Shown in pieces: positions 6,527-14,453 of a stretch of 64,000 nucleotides of DNA. Positions within the stretch are counted from its first letter, which is position 1; every line of letters begins with the position of its first letter. Under the pieces are notes generated by a model. It was not told the origin of the DNA. It searched no databases and saw nothing but the letters and a program-made list of their open reading frames with translations. A program made the translations under genes and the position numbers. This DNA comes from Claveliimonas monacensis (GTDB taxonomy: Bacteria; Bacillota; Clostridia; Lachnospirales; Lachnospiraceae), in the NCBI RefSeq assembly GCF_014982975.1, contig NZ_JADCKL010000002.1, positions 248,001-312,000 on the forward strand. Reading direction: 5' to 3'.

Positions 6527-8944
6527 TTAAAATCCCTCCTCGCCATCATAGGATGTGACTGTCTCTGTATAAAAAGGATCATTTGCCACAATACTCTGGA
6601 ACACTTCCCGGTATTGCTCGATCCCCTCCCCAAAGTAGCTTCCCCAGTACGACATGCCATGCCTATCGTAACTGTCGCGGTTGAAGTGGCAGGATACGCT
6701 GTCTCCCTTTTCTGACACTACCTGAACTGTCAGACCACTCAGTTCGCCTCTGCCAGCCCCACTTGCCTCATAAGCTTTTTTAATCACATCATTGACCCGT
6801 TCCGGCCATGTGTCGTCTATCTCCATTTCCAGGACGAGCTGCAGACAATCACTATCAAAAGTCACTTCCATCTCCGGCCACATCTCCTGCATGATCTGAG
6901 CGTATATATCCTCCTTCTCTTCCTCAGCAGATGGGATACCCAGCTCTTTCGACATTCCTGCCTCGGCTTCGACCATAAGCCCAGATAGGTTGTATGAATG
7001 GCTCTCCATGAGGGAATTTGTTTCTTGCACAGCTTTTAAAAACTGCACCAGATATCTCTGCCTTTCGTCCTCCTTATCCAGACCAAACAAATCTGCCCCG
7101 CCAAAGGTAATCCTAGCCTCCCCAATCACATCTGTGATGTCTGCCTCTGCAATCCTCCCGGATGCTCCGCGCAGATACACGTTGCTGTTTTCAGATTCCC
7201 GAATCTGACTGACCGCTGTCTCAAAATCTTCTTTTTCTATTTCATACTTGTCTTTGTCCCATATCAGATCCAGTCGGTACGTGCCGTCCTCCTGCTCCGA
7301 ACACTTTACTTTCTCTATATCGTAGGAATTCATCAGATCATAGAAAGCACCCTCTACTGTCAGTCCATCATAATCTCCCAGCATCTCCAGCATTTCACTG
7401 CAGACTCTTTCTGTGTTCATCTTAATCGTAAAGGCTGGCGCAGTGGCATTCTCATCAACTGTGTAGCCAAATGCGTAGGGTGTTTCCAGCGCATCAAGAC
7501 GCGTTTTCATTCCTGTAATGATATCCTGTTTCTCTCCCTCTGAAACCTCCTCACTGTAGGTCGACATCTGTACTGTCACGAAGGGCATCTCGATCTCTCC
7601 AGGATCACACTGGAACTCCCCCTTGTCTCCGGCATCTTCCGCCCTCTCCCACTCAGTCGGCAGAAGTATGTTGAAAGTAAATGGCCGGGCAAATGTATTA
7701 TGCTGGTAGTTATGCGCTACCAGCTCATAAAAATTATCTTCCTGCCAGCAGTCCACGATATAAAATACATTTTTCTCATCTGTCCCGATAAGAGCATAGT
7801 TGCAATAGCCGCCCAGCTCTTGCTCAGCATCCTGGACCAGCCTGTAGGCATCCTGCTCTCCATAGGCACTCTGGATCTGATCTGCCGTCTCGTCAGACAG
7901 GACAAGCTCTATATATTTGTACTCCTCCGCCTCTTCTATGCCATACTGGTCCATGTCGATCCGATCCAGATGGATCTCCTCGGCACTTTCCTCTTTAATC
8001 TGCAGCTCCCTGATGCTATCCCTTGATACAGGGACAAATTCTGCCTCTTCTTTCTGGTCGCCAGATGCGCCTGCTGCTTCCTGGCCTTCCTCCTCCAGTT
8101 CTGGCATAACATACAATTCTGTCGGTCTTGTCACATAGGATTTCAGTACATTACTTACGTCTATGCCGTGGAACACATCTGCCGGCATCTTCACATTGAT
8201 CGTTTCATCACTGATCTCGAAATCATATTTTTCACCGCCAGAGAGTATGTCAAACCGGTCTTTTATGATTTCTCTGGCATCGTAATACTCGGAAGCACTC
8301 ATCTCCTCATCCGGCGTCAGCTGTATCGTCACCTCTGTGGCTGCCTTATCAAGCTGCCTCTGCTGCAGCACACGCGGAATCATGACAGCTGCTGCCACTG
8401 CTGCCCCAAGAAGTGCAGCAGTGATCAGCACCTTCTTTTTCTTCCTGGCTGCCGCCTTTGCGTCAAAACGGGGCATTTTCCTCCTCGCTTTTTTGGATAT
8501 AGCGATCCGGGAAGACGCGCGGCTATGCATGAGCTGTGTCATCTTGTCTATCACTGCATCGAAATACTCTTTACTGTCCCTGATCCCGTTGAAGTTTTGA
8601 AGCTCTTGCAGATTCTCCGGAATGTCCTGTGTCCATTCGAACCCCTTCATCATAACCGGAATGATATTCTTGCGGGCTTTCAGAGCATGAGAAATTTCCA
8701 GATAAAGCCAGTCCCCCTCGTTCCTGCATCTCTCCAGCGCCCCCGGCGGAAGAATGACCACCACGTCTTTACACTGATCGATCACTTCCAGAAGTTTCTC
8801 ATTAAATTTGCCTGACCGCAGAGACTCCACGTCTAAGAAAACTTTATAGCCCCGGTCAGTCAGTCGGTCATATACCAGCTGCGCCAGGGTATCCCCTCCA
8901 TCCCGGCGGTAGCTTATAAAAATATCGTATGTCACTTTTCCCAT
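6527..8944 (-). CDS. TIR-domain transmembrane protein
   Basis: An 805-residue protein. Residues 3-138 form a TIR domain: YDIFISYRRDGGDTLA (box 1), YKVFLDVESLRSG (box 2), a DVVVILPPGAL strand and DWLYLEI, whose Glu (about 83) occupies the catalytic position of TIR NAD hydrolases. A basic stretch is followed by one membrane helix at about 172-193 (VLITAALLGAAVAAAVMIP). The positive-inside rule places TIR in the cytoplasm and the remaining 610 acidic residues outside. That region has repeated alpha-beta units with (R/K)xRxDxL helices reminiscent of SecD periplasmic modules. Start ATG 8944 is chosen over TTG 8962. First gene of the operon, directly behind a good promoter. TIR call firm; activity and the outer-domain comparison inferred. 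Confidence 0.85.
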   Translation of the reverse strand: MGKVTYDIFISYRRDGGDTLAQLVYDRLTDRGYKVFLDVESLRSGKFNEKLLEVIDQCKDVVVILPPGALERCRNEGDWLYLEISHALKARKNIIPVMMKGFEWTQDIPENLQELQNFNGIRDSKEYFDAVIDKMTQLMHSRASSRIAISKKARRKMPRFDAKAAARKKKKVLITAALLGAAVAAAVMIPRVLQQRQLDKAATEVTIQLTPDEEMSASEYYDAREIIKDRFDILSGGEKYDFEISDETINVKMPADVFHGIDVSNVLKSYVTRPTELYVMPELEEEGQEAAGASGDQKEEAEFVPVSRDSIRELQIKEESAEEIHLDRIDMDQYGIEEAEEYKYIELVLSDETADQIQSAYGEQDAYRLVQDAEQELGGYCNYALIGTDEKNVFYIVDCWQEDNFYELVAHNYQHNTFARPFTFNILLPTEWERAEDAGDKGEFQCDPGEIEMPFVTVQMSTYSEEVSEGEKQDIITGMKTRLDALETPYAFGYTVDENATAPAFTIKMNTERVCSEMLEMLGDYDGLTVEGAFYDLMNSYDIEKVKCSEQEDGTYRLDLIWDKDKYEIEKEDFETAVSQIRESENSNVYLRGASGRIAEADITDVIGEARITFGGADLFGLDKEDERQRYLVQFLKAVQETNSLMESHSYNLSGLMVEAEAGMSKELGIPSAEEEKEDIYAQIMQEMWPEMEVTFDSDCLQLVLEMEIDDTWPERVNDVIKKAYEASGAGRGELSGLTVQVVSEKGDSVSCHFNRDSYDRHGMSYWGSYFGEGIEQYREVFQSIVANDPFYTETVTSYDGEEGF

Positions 8945-8979
8945 TTTACTCTCTGCTCCCAAAGTACCGTATTTTTTTT

Positions 8980-9009
8980 AGTATATCATACCCCCTTTAT
9001 CTGTAACAA
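8980..9009 (-). promoter_or_regulatory. Sigma-A-type promoter of the TIR operon
   Basis: On the minus strand TTGTTA (9004-9009) is followed after 18 nt by TATACT (8980-8985), 36 nt before the TIR start codon. It lies in the 68-nt gap after the KptA-fusion gene, so the TIR-to-kinase genes can be transcribed independently of it. Confidence 0.65.
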
Positions 9010-9012
9010 GCA

Positions 9013-9990
9013 TCATACATTCTTCTCCAGATACTCCACCGGTACCATGTATGTAAGCCACACCCCGGTTACCGCCTGGTAAAAACGGAACCCCTGTCGG
9101 TACATTTCCCCGCTCCTCACCTTATAGAGCACCAGATCCCCGTGGCGCCTTCCTACTTTCTCTGCCGTCTCCCGATCCGGGGACAGATGGACATACATGC
9201 GGTTCCCTGGTTTCAGGCCGGTCCGGTCAATAGACTCCTCGTACTTCTCCGCGGACCCGTGCCAGAGTATCTCCGGCGGCTCTGCCGGCTGCAGTTCCAG
9301 ATCTACCACCACAGAGTGCCCGTGATTAGCCCGGATTTTTGAGCGGTCCTGGTTGAAGGAGTAGCGCTGCTTCTCGTCCGTCCGCACAATTTCCTCCAGG
9401 ATCTCACGGTCAAACTCCCGGTCTTTGGCAATTCCCTCTACCAAGGCGTCCACATCTGCCCATCCGTGTTCATCCAGACCGATCCCTATCAGTTCCGGCT
9501 TGTGGCGAAGAATACGGCTCATATATTTGCTGAGCTTCGTATAGTTGACCTTATTCTTTTTGCGTACAGTGAAAAAACTCTCTTTGTCCCTCTCATATCT
9601 GGCAAGAATGACCTGCTCATCAGCCCCGCAGTAAGAGAGTAATGCTTCCGGCAGAAAAAGCCGGCCTTCTGTCAGCTCTGTCTCGCAGATAGATCCGAGA
9701 ATAAGATGCCGCAGGATCCTCATCGTCTTTTCATCCGCTCCATTTTCTTCTGTAAAATATGCCAGCAGCCGCTCCAGCTGTCTCTCTGTGTAGATACAGA
9801 TTGACCTGCCAAAGCCTTTTCCGGCATACAGTGTCCTTCCATTTTCCTCCAGCTTCTGCGCCCACTTTCCGGGTATCTCTATGTATCCGCCCGGCATGTC
9901 CGCCGTCTCATCCGCTTTTCCTGACGGACGGCTCACCTGCACACAGATTTCCTCCGCCCAATCCTTTTCTCTGTCATAAAACCATTTCAT
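9013..9990 (-). CDS. AbrB/MraZ-like domain fused to KptA/Tpt1 RNA 2'-phosphotransferase
   Basis: A 325-residue two-part protein. Residues about 145-325 are a KptA/Tpt1 domain: LSKYMSRILRHKPE, a GLDEHGWADVDAL winged-helix segment, RANHGHSV, LWHGSAEKY, RMYVHLSPD and FRFYQAVTGVWLT. This family uses NAD to remove an internal 2'-phosphate from RNA, releasing ADP-ribose cyclic phosphate, or ADP-ribosylates nucleic-acid ends. The N-terminal 140 residues hold two swapped-hairpin-like repeats (GGYIEIPGKWAQKL and GRLFLPEALLSYCG, each followed by a strand) resembling MraZ/AbrB DNA-binding folds. Usual KptA length is about 180-220, so the extra domain is a real fusion. Start ATG 9990 has AGGAGG 8 nt upstream; the GTG at 9999 overlaps that site. 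KptA call strong; N-terminal call moderate. Confidence 0.8.
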   Translation of the reverse strand: MKWFYDREKDWAEEICVQVSRPSGKADETADMPGGYIEIPGKWAQKLEENGRTLYAGKGFGRSICIYTERQLERLLAYFTEENGADEKTMRILRHLILGSICETELTEGRLFLPEALLSYCGADEQVILARYERDKESFFTVRKKNKVNYTKLSKYMSRILRHKPELIGIGLDEHGWADVDALVEGIAKDREFDREILEEIVRTDEKQRYSFNQDRSKIRANHGHSVVVDLELQPAEPPEILWHGSAEKYEESIDRTGLKPGNRMYVHLSPDRETAEKVGRRHGDLVLYKVRSGEMYRQGFRFYQAVTGVWLTYMVPVEYLEKNV

Positions 9991-10002
9991 ATCTCTCACC
10001 TC

Positions 10003-10284
10003 CTACCAGTCTGTCATTTTCAGGACTTCCTCTACTTCTCTGATCTCTGCCTGATCCGGACGGTTCTCTTTATACAGTACCCTCGTGTAGTGGGAAGTTC
10101 CATCTATACCCAGACTTTTACAGCTACACCAATGCACCCGTCCTCTTGTATACGGCGGCAGCCAGTCTCCGCATTTTGAGCAGCGCACAGCCTTGTCAAA
10201 ATCATTCGCCCATTCTCCCTGCTCCTTCAGCTTTTTCATGGTGCTGTACATCTCATACATATAGTTTCTGTTTTTCTCACACAT
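10003..10284 (-). CDS. Small putative zinc-ribbon protein
   Basis: A 93-residue protein not recognised by family. It has two cysteine pairs, RCSKCGDWLP (C35, C38) and HWCSCKS (C53, C55), arranged like a small zinc-binding knuckle, between a charged N-terminal helix and an acidic C-terminal tail. ATG 10284 is preceded by GGAGG at 10 nt and overlaps the upstream membrane-protein gene by 8 nt; the stop lies 12 nt before the KptA-fusion start and overlaps its ribosome-binding site. The tight coupling suggests a joint function with the KptA fusion. No function is assigned. Confidence 0.6.
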   Translation of the reverse strand: MCEKNRNYMYEMYSTMKKLKEQGEWANDFDKAVRCSKCGDWLPPYTRGRVHWCSCKSLGIDGTSHYTRVLYKENRPDQAEIREVEEVLKMTDW

Positions 10285-10936
10285 TTGTGATCACCCTCCA
10301 CTCTCTTCGTTTTCTTCTTTTTTCCATCTGCCGCTTCCATGCACGCCCGCCACATACGATCGCTGTCAGCCCTGCGGCAGCGACTGTCTGCCAGAAGAAC
10401 CACATATTACAGAATGTCCTTATAAACAGACTTCCGCCTGCAGTCAGCAGAAGCAGTGCTGCCAAGAGCTGATACGTCCTCCCATTTTTTCTTTCGCTCC
10501 GCCTCCAGAATATGACGCACACCAAAGCGGCAGCAGCCAAAAAGGACGCAGCCTGCAGAATACGACAGATATCCATCACTCTGTTGTCCCACCCCAGAAA
10601 CAGCCCATAGTAAGTCTCACTGATACTGTCAAAGAGATCCCAGGCGCAGATATTGCCAAGAAACAGGGACGCAGCCGCACTGCCCGCCGGGTACTTTTCT
10701 TCCTTGGAGACGATCTGCATCACTCCTCGGATCAGAAAAACACCCCCCAGCATCCCAAGACATGTGGTCCAGTGATACCCTATGTTGAACGGATGTGCAG
10801 ATATGAGATACCCGTTTTGTACATAGGAGAAGTCCCAAACCGTCGCCCACTTCTCACTGACCAAAAACATTTTCATTGCTGCTCCTCCCGCAGCACACAT
10901 TACAGCTCCTGACAAATACCTTACTTTTTTGTCCAT
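10277..10936 (-). CDS. Polytopic membrane protein, unknown function
   Basis: A 219-residue hydrophobic protein with about five or six predicted membrane helices, for example around residues 8-24, 55-74, 85-98, 125-146, 155-172 and 178-193, ending in a very basic tail (RRKRREWR). I do not recognise the family. ATG 10936 follows AGGAGG by 7 nt. It heads a three-gene operon with the zinc-ribbon-like protein and the KptA fusion. A TATAAT-like hexamer lies about 30 nt upstream but without a recognisable -35, so the promoter is uncertain. Confidence 0.6.
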   Translation of the reverse strand: MDKKVRYLSGAVMCAAGGAAMKMFLVSEKWATVWDFSYVQNGYLISAHPFNIGYHWTTCLGMLGGVFLIRGVMQIVSKEEKYPAGSAAASLFLGNICAWDLFDSISETYYGLFLGWDNRVMDICRILQAASFLAAAALVCVIFWRRSERKNGRTYQLLAALLLLTAGGSLFIRTFCNMWFFWQTVAAAGLTAIVCGGRAWKRQMEKRRKRREWRVITNV

Positions 10937-11035
10937 TCTATCCCCTCCTTTATGTTTGATCAGTCACATTATACCCCTTCCCGTCACTCTGCACCGCTTT
11001 CATTTTCATGGATTTGCTTTCTTTATAAAAAGCAA

Positions 11036-11070
11036 AGGCCTCCGCTGTCTGTAAAGACAGGCGGAGGCCT
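11036..11070 (-). terminator. Terminator of the esterase-transporter unit
   Basis: The inverted repeat AGGCCTCCGC with its matching GCGGAGGCCT is followed on the minus strand by TTTGCTTTTTATAAAG. It lies about 40 nt past the stop of the transporter gene. Confidence 0.8.
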
Positions 11071-11112
11071 CTCGTCTACTATTTTCTTTTATACTATAAG
11101 TTTCATCCCGCC

Positions 11113-12414
11113 CTACAGCTGCAGTACCCCGAAGATCACTGCCGTCAGCACGACGATGGCGTTGGTCACCGTCTGGATGGGCACAGCCTTTTTACAGTAG
11201 TGCTGCACATCCGTCTCTGTCAGGGCGCATCCTGTGTAAGTGGATGAGTTGGTAGGCGTGGAGCTGGTAGCCAGTGACAGGTTGCAGACAAAAGGCGCGA
11301 TGACTGCCACAGCCGGAATACCAAATCCTGCCCCGATGGAAATGAAGATCGGGTACAGTGCGTTGAAGATCTGGAAGGGGATCACGTAGATGATCACAAC
11401 ACACAGAAGCAGCAGGATGATATGGATGTAGCGGAGCAGGAACTCGGGACAGAACTGCATGAGAGCGTCCGATATGGCTCCCACCATTCCGGTGTTGTTG
11501 AACACAGCCTGGTACACGTTGATGGCGATCAGCATAACAAGGATGTTCAGGTACATGGGGCCCACCTTGGCAAAGATCTCGCCGAAATTCTTCGGGTAGT
11601 TGATCATGGCTGTCACAACCGTCGCCACGATGAACACGAAGTAGGGGTCAACGCCAAACACGCCCAGCGCCGCCAGTGCAATCACAAAGATAAGAAGATT
11701 GACCCAGAAAAGTTTTGGCCGCAGATTGGGATTCTCCTCTTTCTTTTCCGTTGCCGTCTCCACCTCTGCCACAGCCTGGAAGGTGCCCACACGCTTTTTG
11801 TGCTTCCATCCAAAGTACACCCACTGCAGGATGATGGCCGGGATGAAGCAAAGGCCCCATGGCATGGAAGCCGCAGCCAGCTCATTGGCGTCCAGACCGG
11901 CAGAAGAAGCCGTGTAGGCCATACCAATTCCCCAGGGAATAAAACACAGGGCGGACATGGCTGTCTGGGCGATAATGAAGGCCGCCTCCCTGTCAAAGTC
12001 AAACTTCTTGTACAATGGTACAAGGATGGGGAATGTGATCAGATAGGCAGGAGTAAAGTTACCTGTCAGAATGCTGAAACCTCCGATCACGGTTGTCAAA
12101 ACCATGATCACGATAACATTCATCTTATTTCCCAGTTTTGTCGTCACGGCGGTCACAATGGTGTCAAATACACCGGCTTCCGTTAGCATCTGGAAATACA
12201 AAAAGGCAAACAAAAGCATAAAGCCTGCCGACTGCATCATGGAGGAAAGCTGTTCCACAACAAAGGTGCTTGTCTCCTCCACGCTGTATCCCAAAAGCAA
12301 GGCACAGACAATGGGCACAATGAGAAGCACAAAGTTAAAGGGAACTTTCTTTGTGATAACCGTGGCTACCACGATCAGGATCAGAACGATAGCCATTAAT
12401 AAAACCGTATTCAT
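11113..12414 (-). CDS. Ion-transporter-superfamily carrier (CitMHS-like)
   Basis: A 433-residue integral membrane protein with about 11-12 hydrophobic helices in two halves, separated by a charged loop near residues 200-235 (KKRVGTFQ and a following Glu-rich stretch). The N-terminal TKKVPFNFVLLIVPIVCALL, the STPTNSSTYTG segment near 390 and the reentrant-loop pattern fit the CitMHS/ArsB-NhaD group, which moves citrate, dicarboxylates or other organic anions with protons or cations. The substrate cannot be read from sequence. ATG 12414 has GGAGG 10 nt upstream, and the gene starts 18 nt after an esterase gene with which it shares a promoter and terminator. The pairing suggests import of a carboxylate released or processed by that hydrolase. 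Confidence 0.7.
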   Translation of the reverse strand: MNTVLLMAIVLILIVVATVITKKVPFNFVLLIVPIVCALLLGYSVEETSTFVVEQLSSMMQSAGFMLLFAFLYFQMLTEAGVFDTIVTAVTTKLGNKMNVIVIMVLTTVIGGFSILTGNFTPAYLITFPILVPLYKKFDFDREAAFIIAQTAMSALCFIPWGIGMAYTASSAGLDANELAAASMPWGLCFIPAIILQWVYFGWKHKKRVGTFQAVAEVETATEKKEENPNLRPKLFWVNLLIFVIALAALGVFGVDPYFVFIVATVVTAMINYPKNFGEIFAKVGPMYLNILVMLIAINVYQAVFNNTGMVGAISDALMQFCPEFLLRYIHIILLLLCVVIIYVIPFQIFNALYPIFISIGAGFGIPAVAVIAPFVCNLSLATSSTPTNSSTYTGCALTETDVQHYCKKAVPIQTVTNAIVVLTAVIFGVLQL

Positions 12415-12432
12415 ATCTGCCGCTCCTCCCCT

Positions 12433-13359
12433 TTATCTGCTGATATGTTTCCGGATAAATCCGTCTACAATATCCATATTTTTCTCTGTCCAGAATGCAA
12501 CGTCCCCGTGGGAGGCATTTTCTACAAGATAGAATTCCACATCCTTGCCCTCCTCAAGAAATTTCTTGTACAGGCGGATACTCTGGTTGCAGGAAACCGT
12601 GTCGTCGGCCGTACCGTGCATCATGAGAACCGGTGGGATCTCTTTCTCCGCTTTCACATAGTTTGAAAGGATAACCGGGCCGGAAAGCTCCGGATGCTCA
12701 TACACATTGTTGCCGCCGATCAGCATACCTTCCGGGCTGTCCGCCTCCCCCTGGTTTGGCGTGGTGGGGAAATCTCCCTTCTGGCAGATGTCCGTCACGC
12801 CGTACAGGTCCACAATGGCTTTTACGGCGCAGGACACATCCTGGTACACATCGGTATCCATGCAGTCATCTCCTGCAGTCATGCCTGCTGCCAGAGCTGT
12901 ATGTCCGCCGCTGGAGTCTCCCATGATAACAATGTTGTCCGGGTCAATGTGGTATTCCTCTGCGTGCTTTCTCAGGAAACGTACGCCCGTCTTGGCATCC
13001 TCCACCGGTGCCGGATAGGAGGCAAGGGCGCTCTCCCTGTACTGGAGGATGGCTGTCACATATCCTCTCTGAGCCAGCCTTGCCATCACACCCAGGCGCT
13101 TGTAATTGTCCTGCTTCATCCAGGCAGAACCCTGGACATACAGGATAGCCGGGTAAGTATACTTTTTGTCCGGCTTCATCTCCGGCACGATCATCTGCAG
13201 CGTGCGCTGTATGCCGTCTCTTTCCACATAACACACATCATGCTTGTAAAGGCCGTACACCTCTGTGCCGTCGGCTTTCAGAACATGCACTTCTCCCATC
13301 GATGGAAGCGCTGCCTTGAACACTTCAAAATCCATGCTTTTTACCTCTTCACGCGTCAT
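12433..13359 (-). CDS. Alpha/beta-hydrolase, esterase or acetyl-hydrolase type
   Basis: A 308-residue soluble alpha/beta hydrolase. The nucleophile elbow is MGDSSGGH (Ser about 149), the acid residue is in HGTADDTVS (Asp about 252-253) and the His in ENASHGD (about 284). The oxyanion-hole region reads LYVQGSAW instead of the usual HGGG, as in the BD-FAE group of feruloyl/acetyl esterases. No signal peptide is seen, so it should act on imported esters. ATG 13359 follows AAGGA. It shares a transcription unit with the downstream carrier, so the two probably use a related substrate. The hydrolase call is firm, the substrate unknown. Confidence 0.82.
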   Translation of the reverse strand: MTREEVKSMDFEVFKAALPSMGEVHVLKADGTEVYGLYKHDVCYVERDGIQRTLQMIVPEMKPDKKYTYPAILYVQGSAWMKQDNYKRLGVMARLAQRGYVTAILQYRESALASYPAPVEDAKTGVRFLRKHAEEYHIDPDNIVIMGDSSGGHTALAAGMTAGDDCMDTDVYQDVSCAVKAIVDLYGVTDICQKGDFPTTPNQGEADSPEGMLIGGNNVYEHPELSGPVILSNYVKAEKEIPPVLMMHGTADDTVSCNQSIRLYKKFLEEGKDVEFYLVENASHGDVAFWTEKNMDIVDGFIRKHISR

Positions 13360-13424
13360 GTCTCTTCCTTCCTTTCTTCGTGATCACCTGTGGATCCTTT
13401 CAATCGTTTTTTGATATTGTTAAT

Positions 13425-13453
13425 TTTATAACTATCTATCGCTTTCATGTCAA
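13425..13453 (-). promoter_or_regulatory. Promoter of the esterase-transporter operon
   Basis: On the minus strand TTGACA (13448-13453), a 17-nt spacer and TATAAA (13425-13430) form a near-consensus sigma-A promoter about 65 nt before the esterase start. The rest of this AT-rich gap shows only the MerR-gene terminator. Confidence 0.78.
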
Positions 13454-13570
13454 TCTTCTACTCATTCTCAAAATCTATATTTTTATCCGATTTTTGCATT
13501 ATTATATTTGTATTTTCTATGGTTTCGGACTGATTTCTTCTCTCACACAACCGATTAAGGCGCAAAAAAA

Positions 13571-13601
13571 CTGCAACCTGTAAGCAGCTTACAGGTTGCA
13601 G
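13571..13601 (-). terminator. Terminator after the MerR-family gene
   Basis: A perfect 14-bp stem (arms starting CTGCAACCTGTAAG) with a 3-nt loop is followed on the minus strand by TTTTTTT. It ends the tex-merR unit. Confidence 0.92.
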
Positions 13602-13634
13602 TCTGTATTTCTTCTTCAGAATTCTTTTTTCTGA

Positions 13635-14441
13635 TCAATCCAGCGGAATAAATATTTTAAAATAGTTCCAGTCGTTTCCTTCCTTGTCGTAGGTGATCTT
13701 CAGCCTGACACCGAAGGCCTCCGGCGGCGTGCCGGGGCGGAACATGCGATAAGCCTCTGCGATCTCCCTTGCCATGGAACCGTCCGACACATAGGGGCCT
13801 GTGATCTTCAGGCAGAGCACAAACGCCCGCCCGGCAGGGATGTGCCTGTATCCTTTTTTCTCTCTGATCCAGTCCCTGTCCTCCCCGGGGAAAATACCCA
13901 TTCCCCAGGAGTAGCCGCTTCTTCCTCCGGACAGATACTCACGGTCCATCCACACAGTGGTCTTGCTGACAGGCAGGCGGTCGGCAAGGTTGAGGCCGTC
14001 GGCCTCCAGGTAGTCCCCGCCGTCATAATTCAGTTCTTTTGTCTGGGAGCGGAAATAAAAATCGTCATATTCCTCGATATACCATTTCCCGATCCTCTTT
14101 TCCAGATCCCGGATCTCGCGGCTAAAGATTTCCAGCCTCTTTTTCTGCTCCGTCAGTGCCCGGATCTCCTCTTCTATCTGAAGTCTGCGGTCCTCCAGAA
14201 GCTCCTCCAGCCTCCTGTCGTCCGCCTCTTTTACCAGTTCCTTCGCCTCTTTCAGCGGAAATCCCATATTTCTGTACTTGACGCACTCGTAGATATCCGT
14301 GCAGATACGCATGTCATAGGACCGGTAATTGGAGTGTTCATTCCGGCTGGACTCAAGGAGCCCGATCTTTTCATAGTATTTGATTGTGTGGGCCGGGATG
14401 CCGGTAAATTTTGACAGCGTCCCGATGGTTTTCTCACTCAT
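13635..14441 (-). CDS. MerR-family transcriptional regulator with GyrI-like effector domain
   Basis: A 268-residue regulator. Residues 4-75 are a MerR winged helix-turn-helix: IGTLSKFTGIPAHTIKYYEK, then LLESSRNEHSNYRSY and a GFPLKEAKELV helix. Residues 75-115 form the dimerising coiled coil. The C-terminal 150 residues, with GRAFVLCLKITGPY and a closing ITYDKEG strand, resemble the GyrI/BmrR-type ligand-binding domain that senses small, often cationic or aromatic compounds. ATG 14441 begins 12 nt after the tex stop, with AGAGGAAG upstream, so it is probably co-transcribed with tex. No target operator could be picked out. Confidence 0.82.
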   Translation of the reverse strand: MSEKTIGTLSKFTGIPAHTIKYYEKIGLLESSRNEHSNYRSYDMRICTDIYECVKYRNMGFPLKEAKELVKEADDRRLEELLEDRRLQIEEEIRALTEQKKRLEIFSREIRDLEKRIGKWYIEEYDDFYFRSQTKELNYDGGDYLEADGLNLADRLPVSKTTVWMDREYLSGGRSGYSWGMGIFPGEDRDWIREKKGYRHIPAGRAFVLCLKITGPYVSDGSMAREIAEAYRMFRPGTPPEAFGVRLKITYDKEGNDWNYFKIFIPLD

Positions 14442-14453
14442 TGTCTCTTCCTC

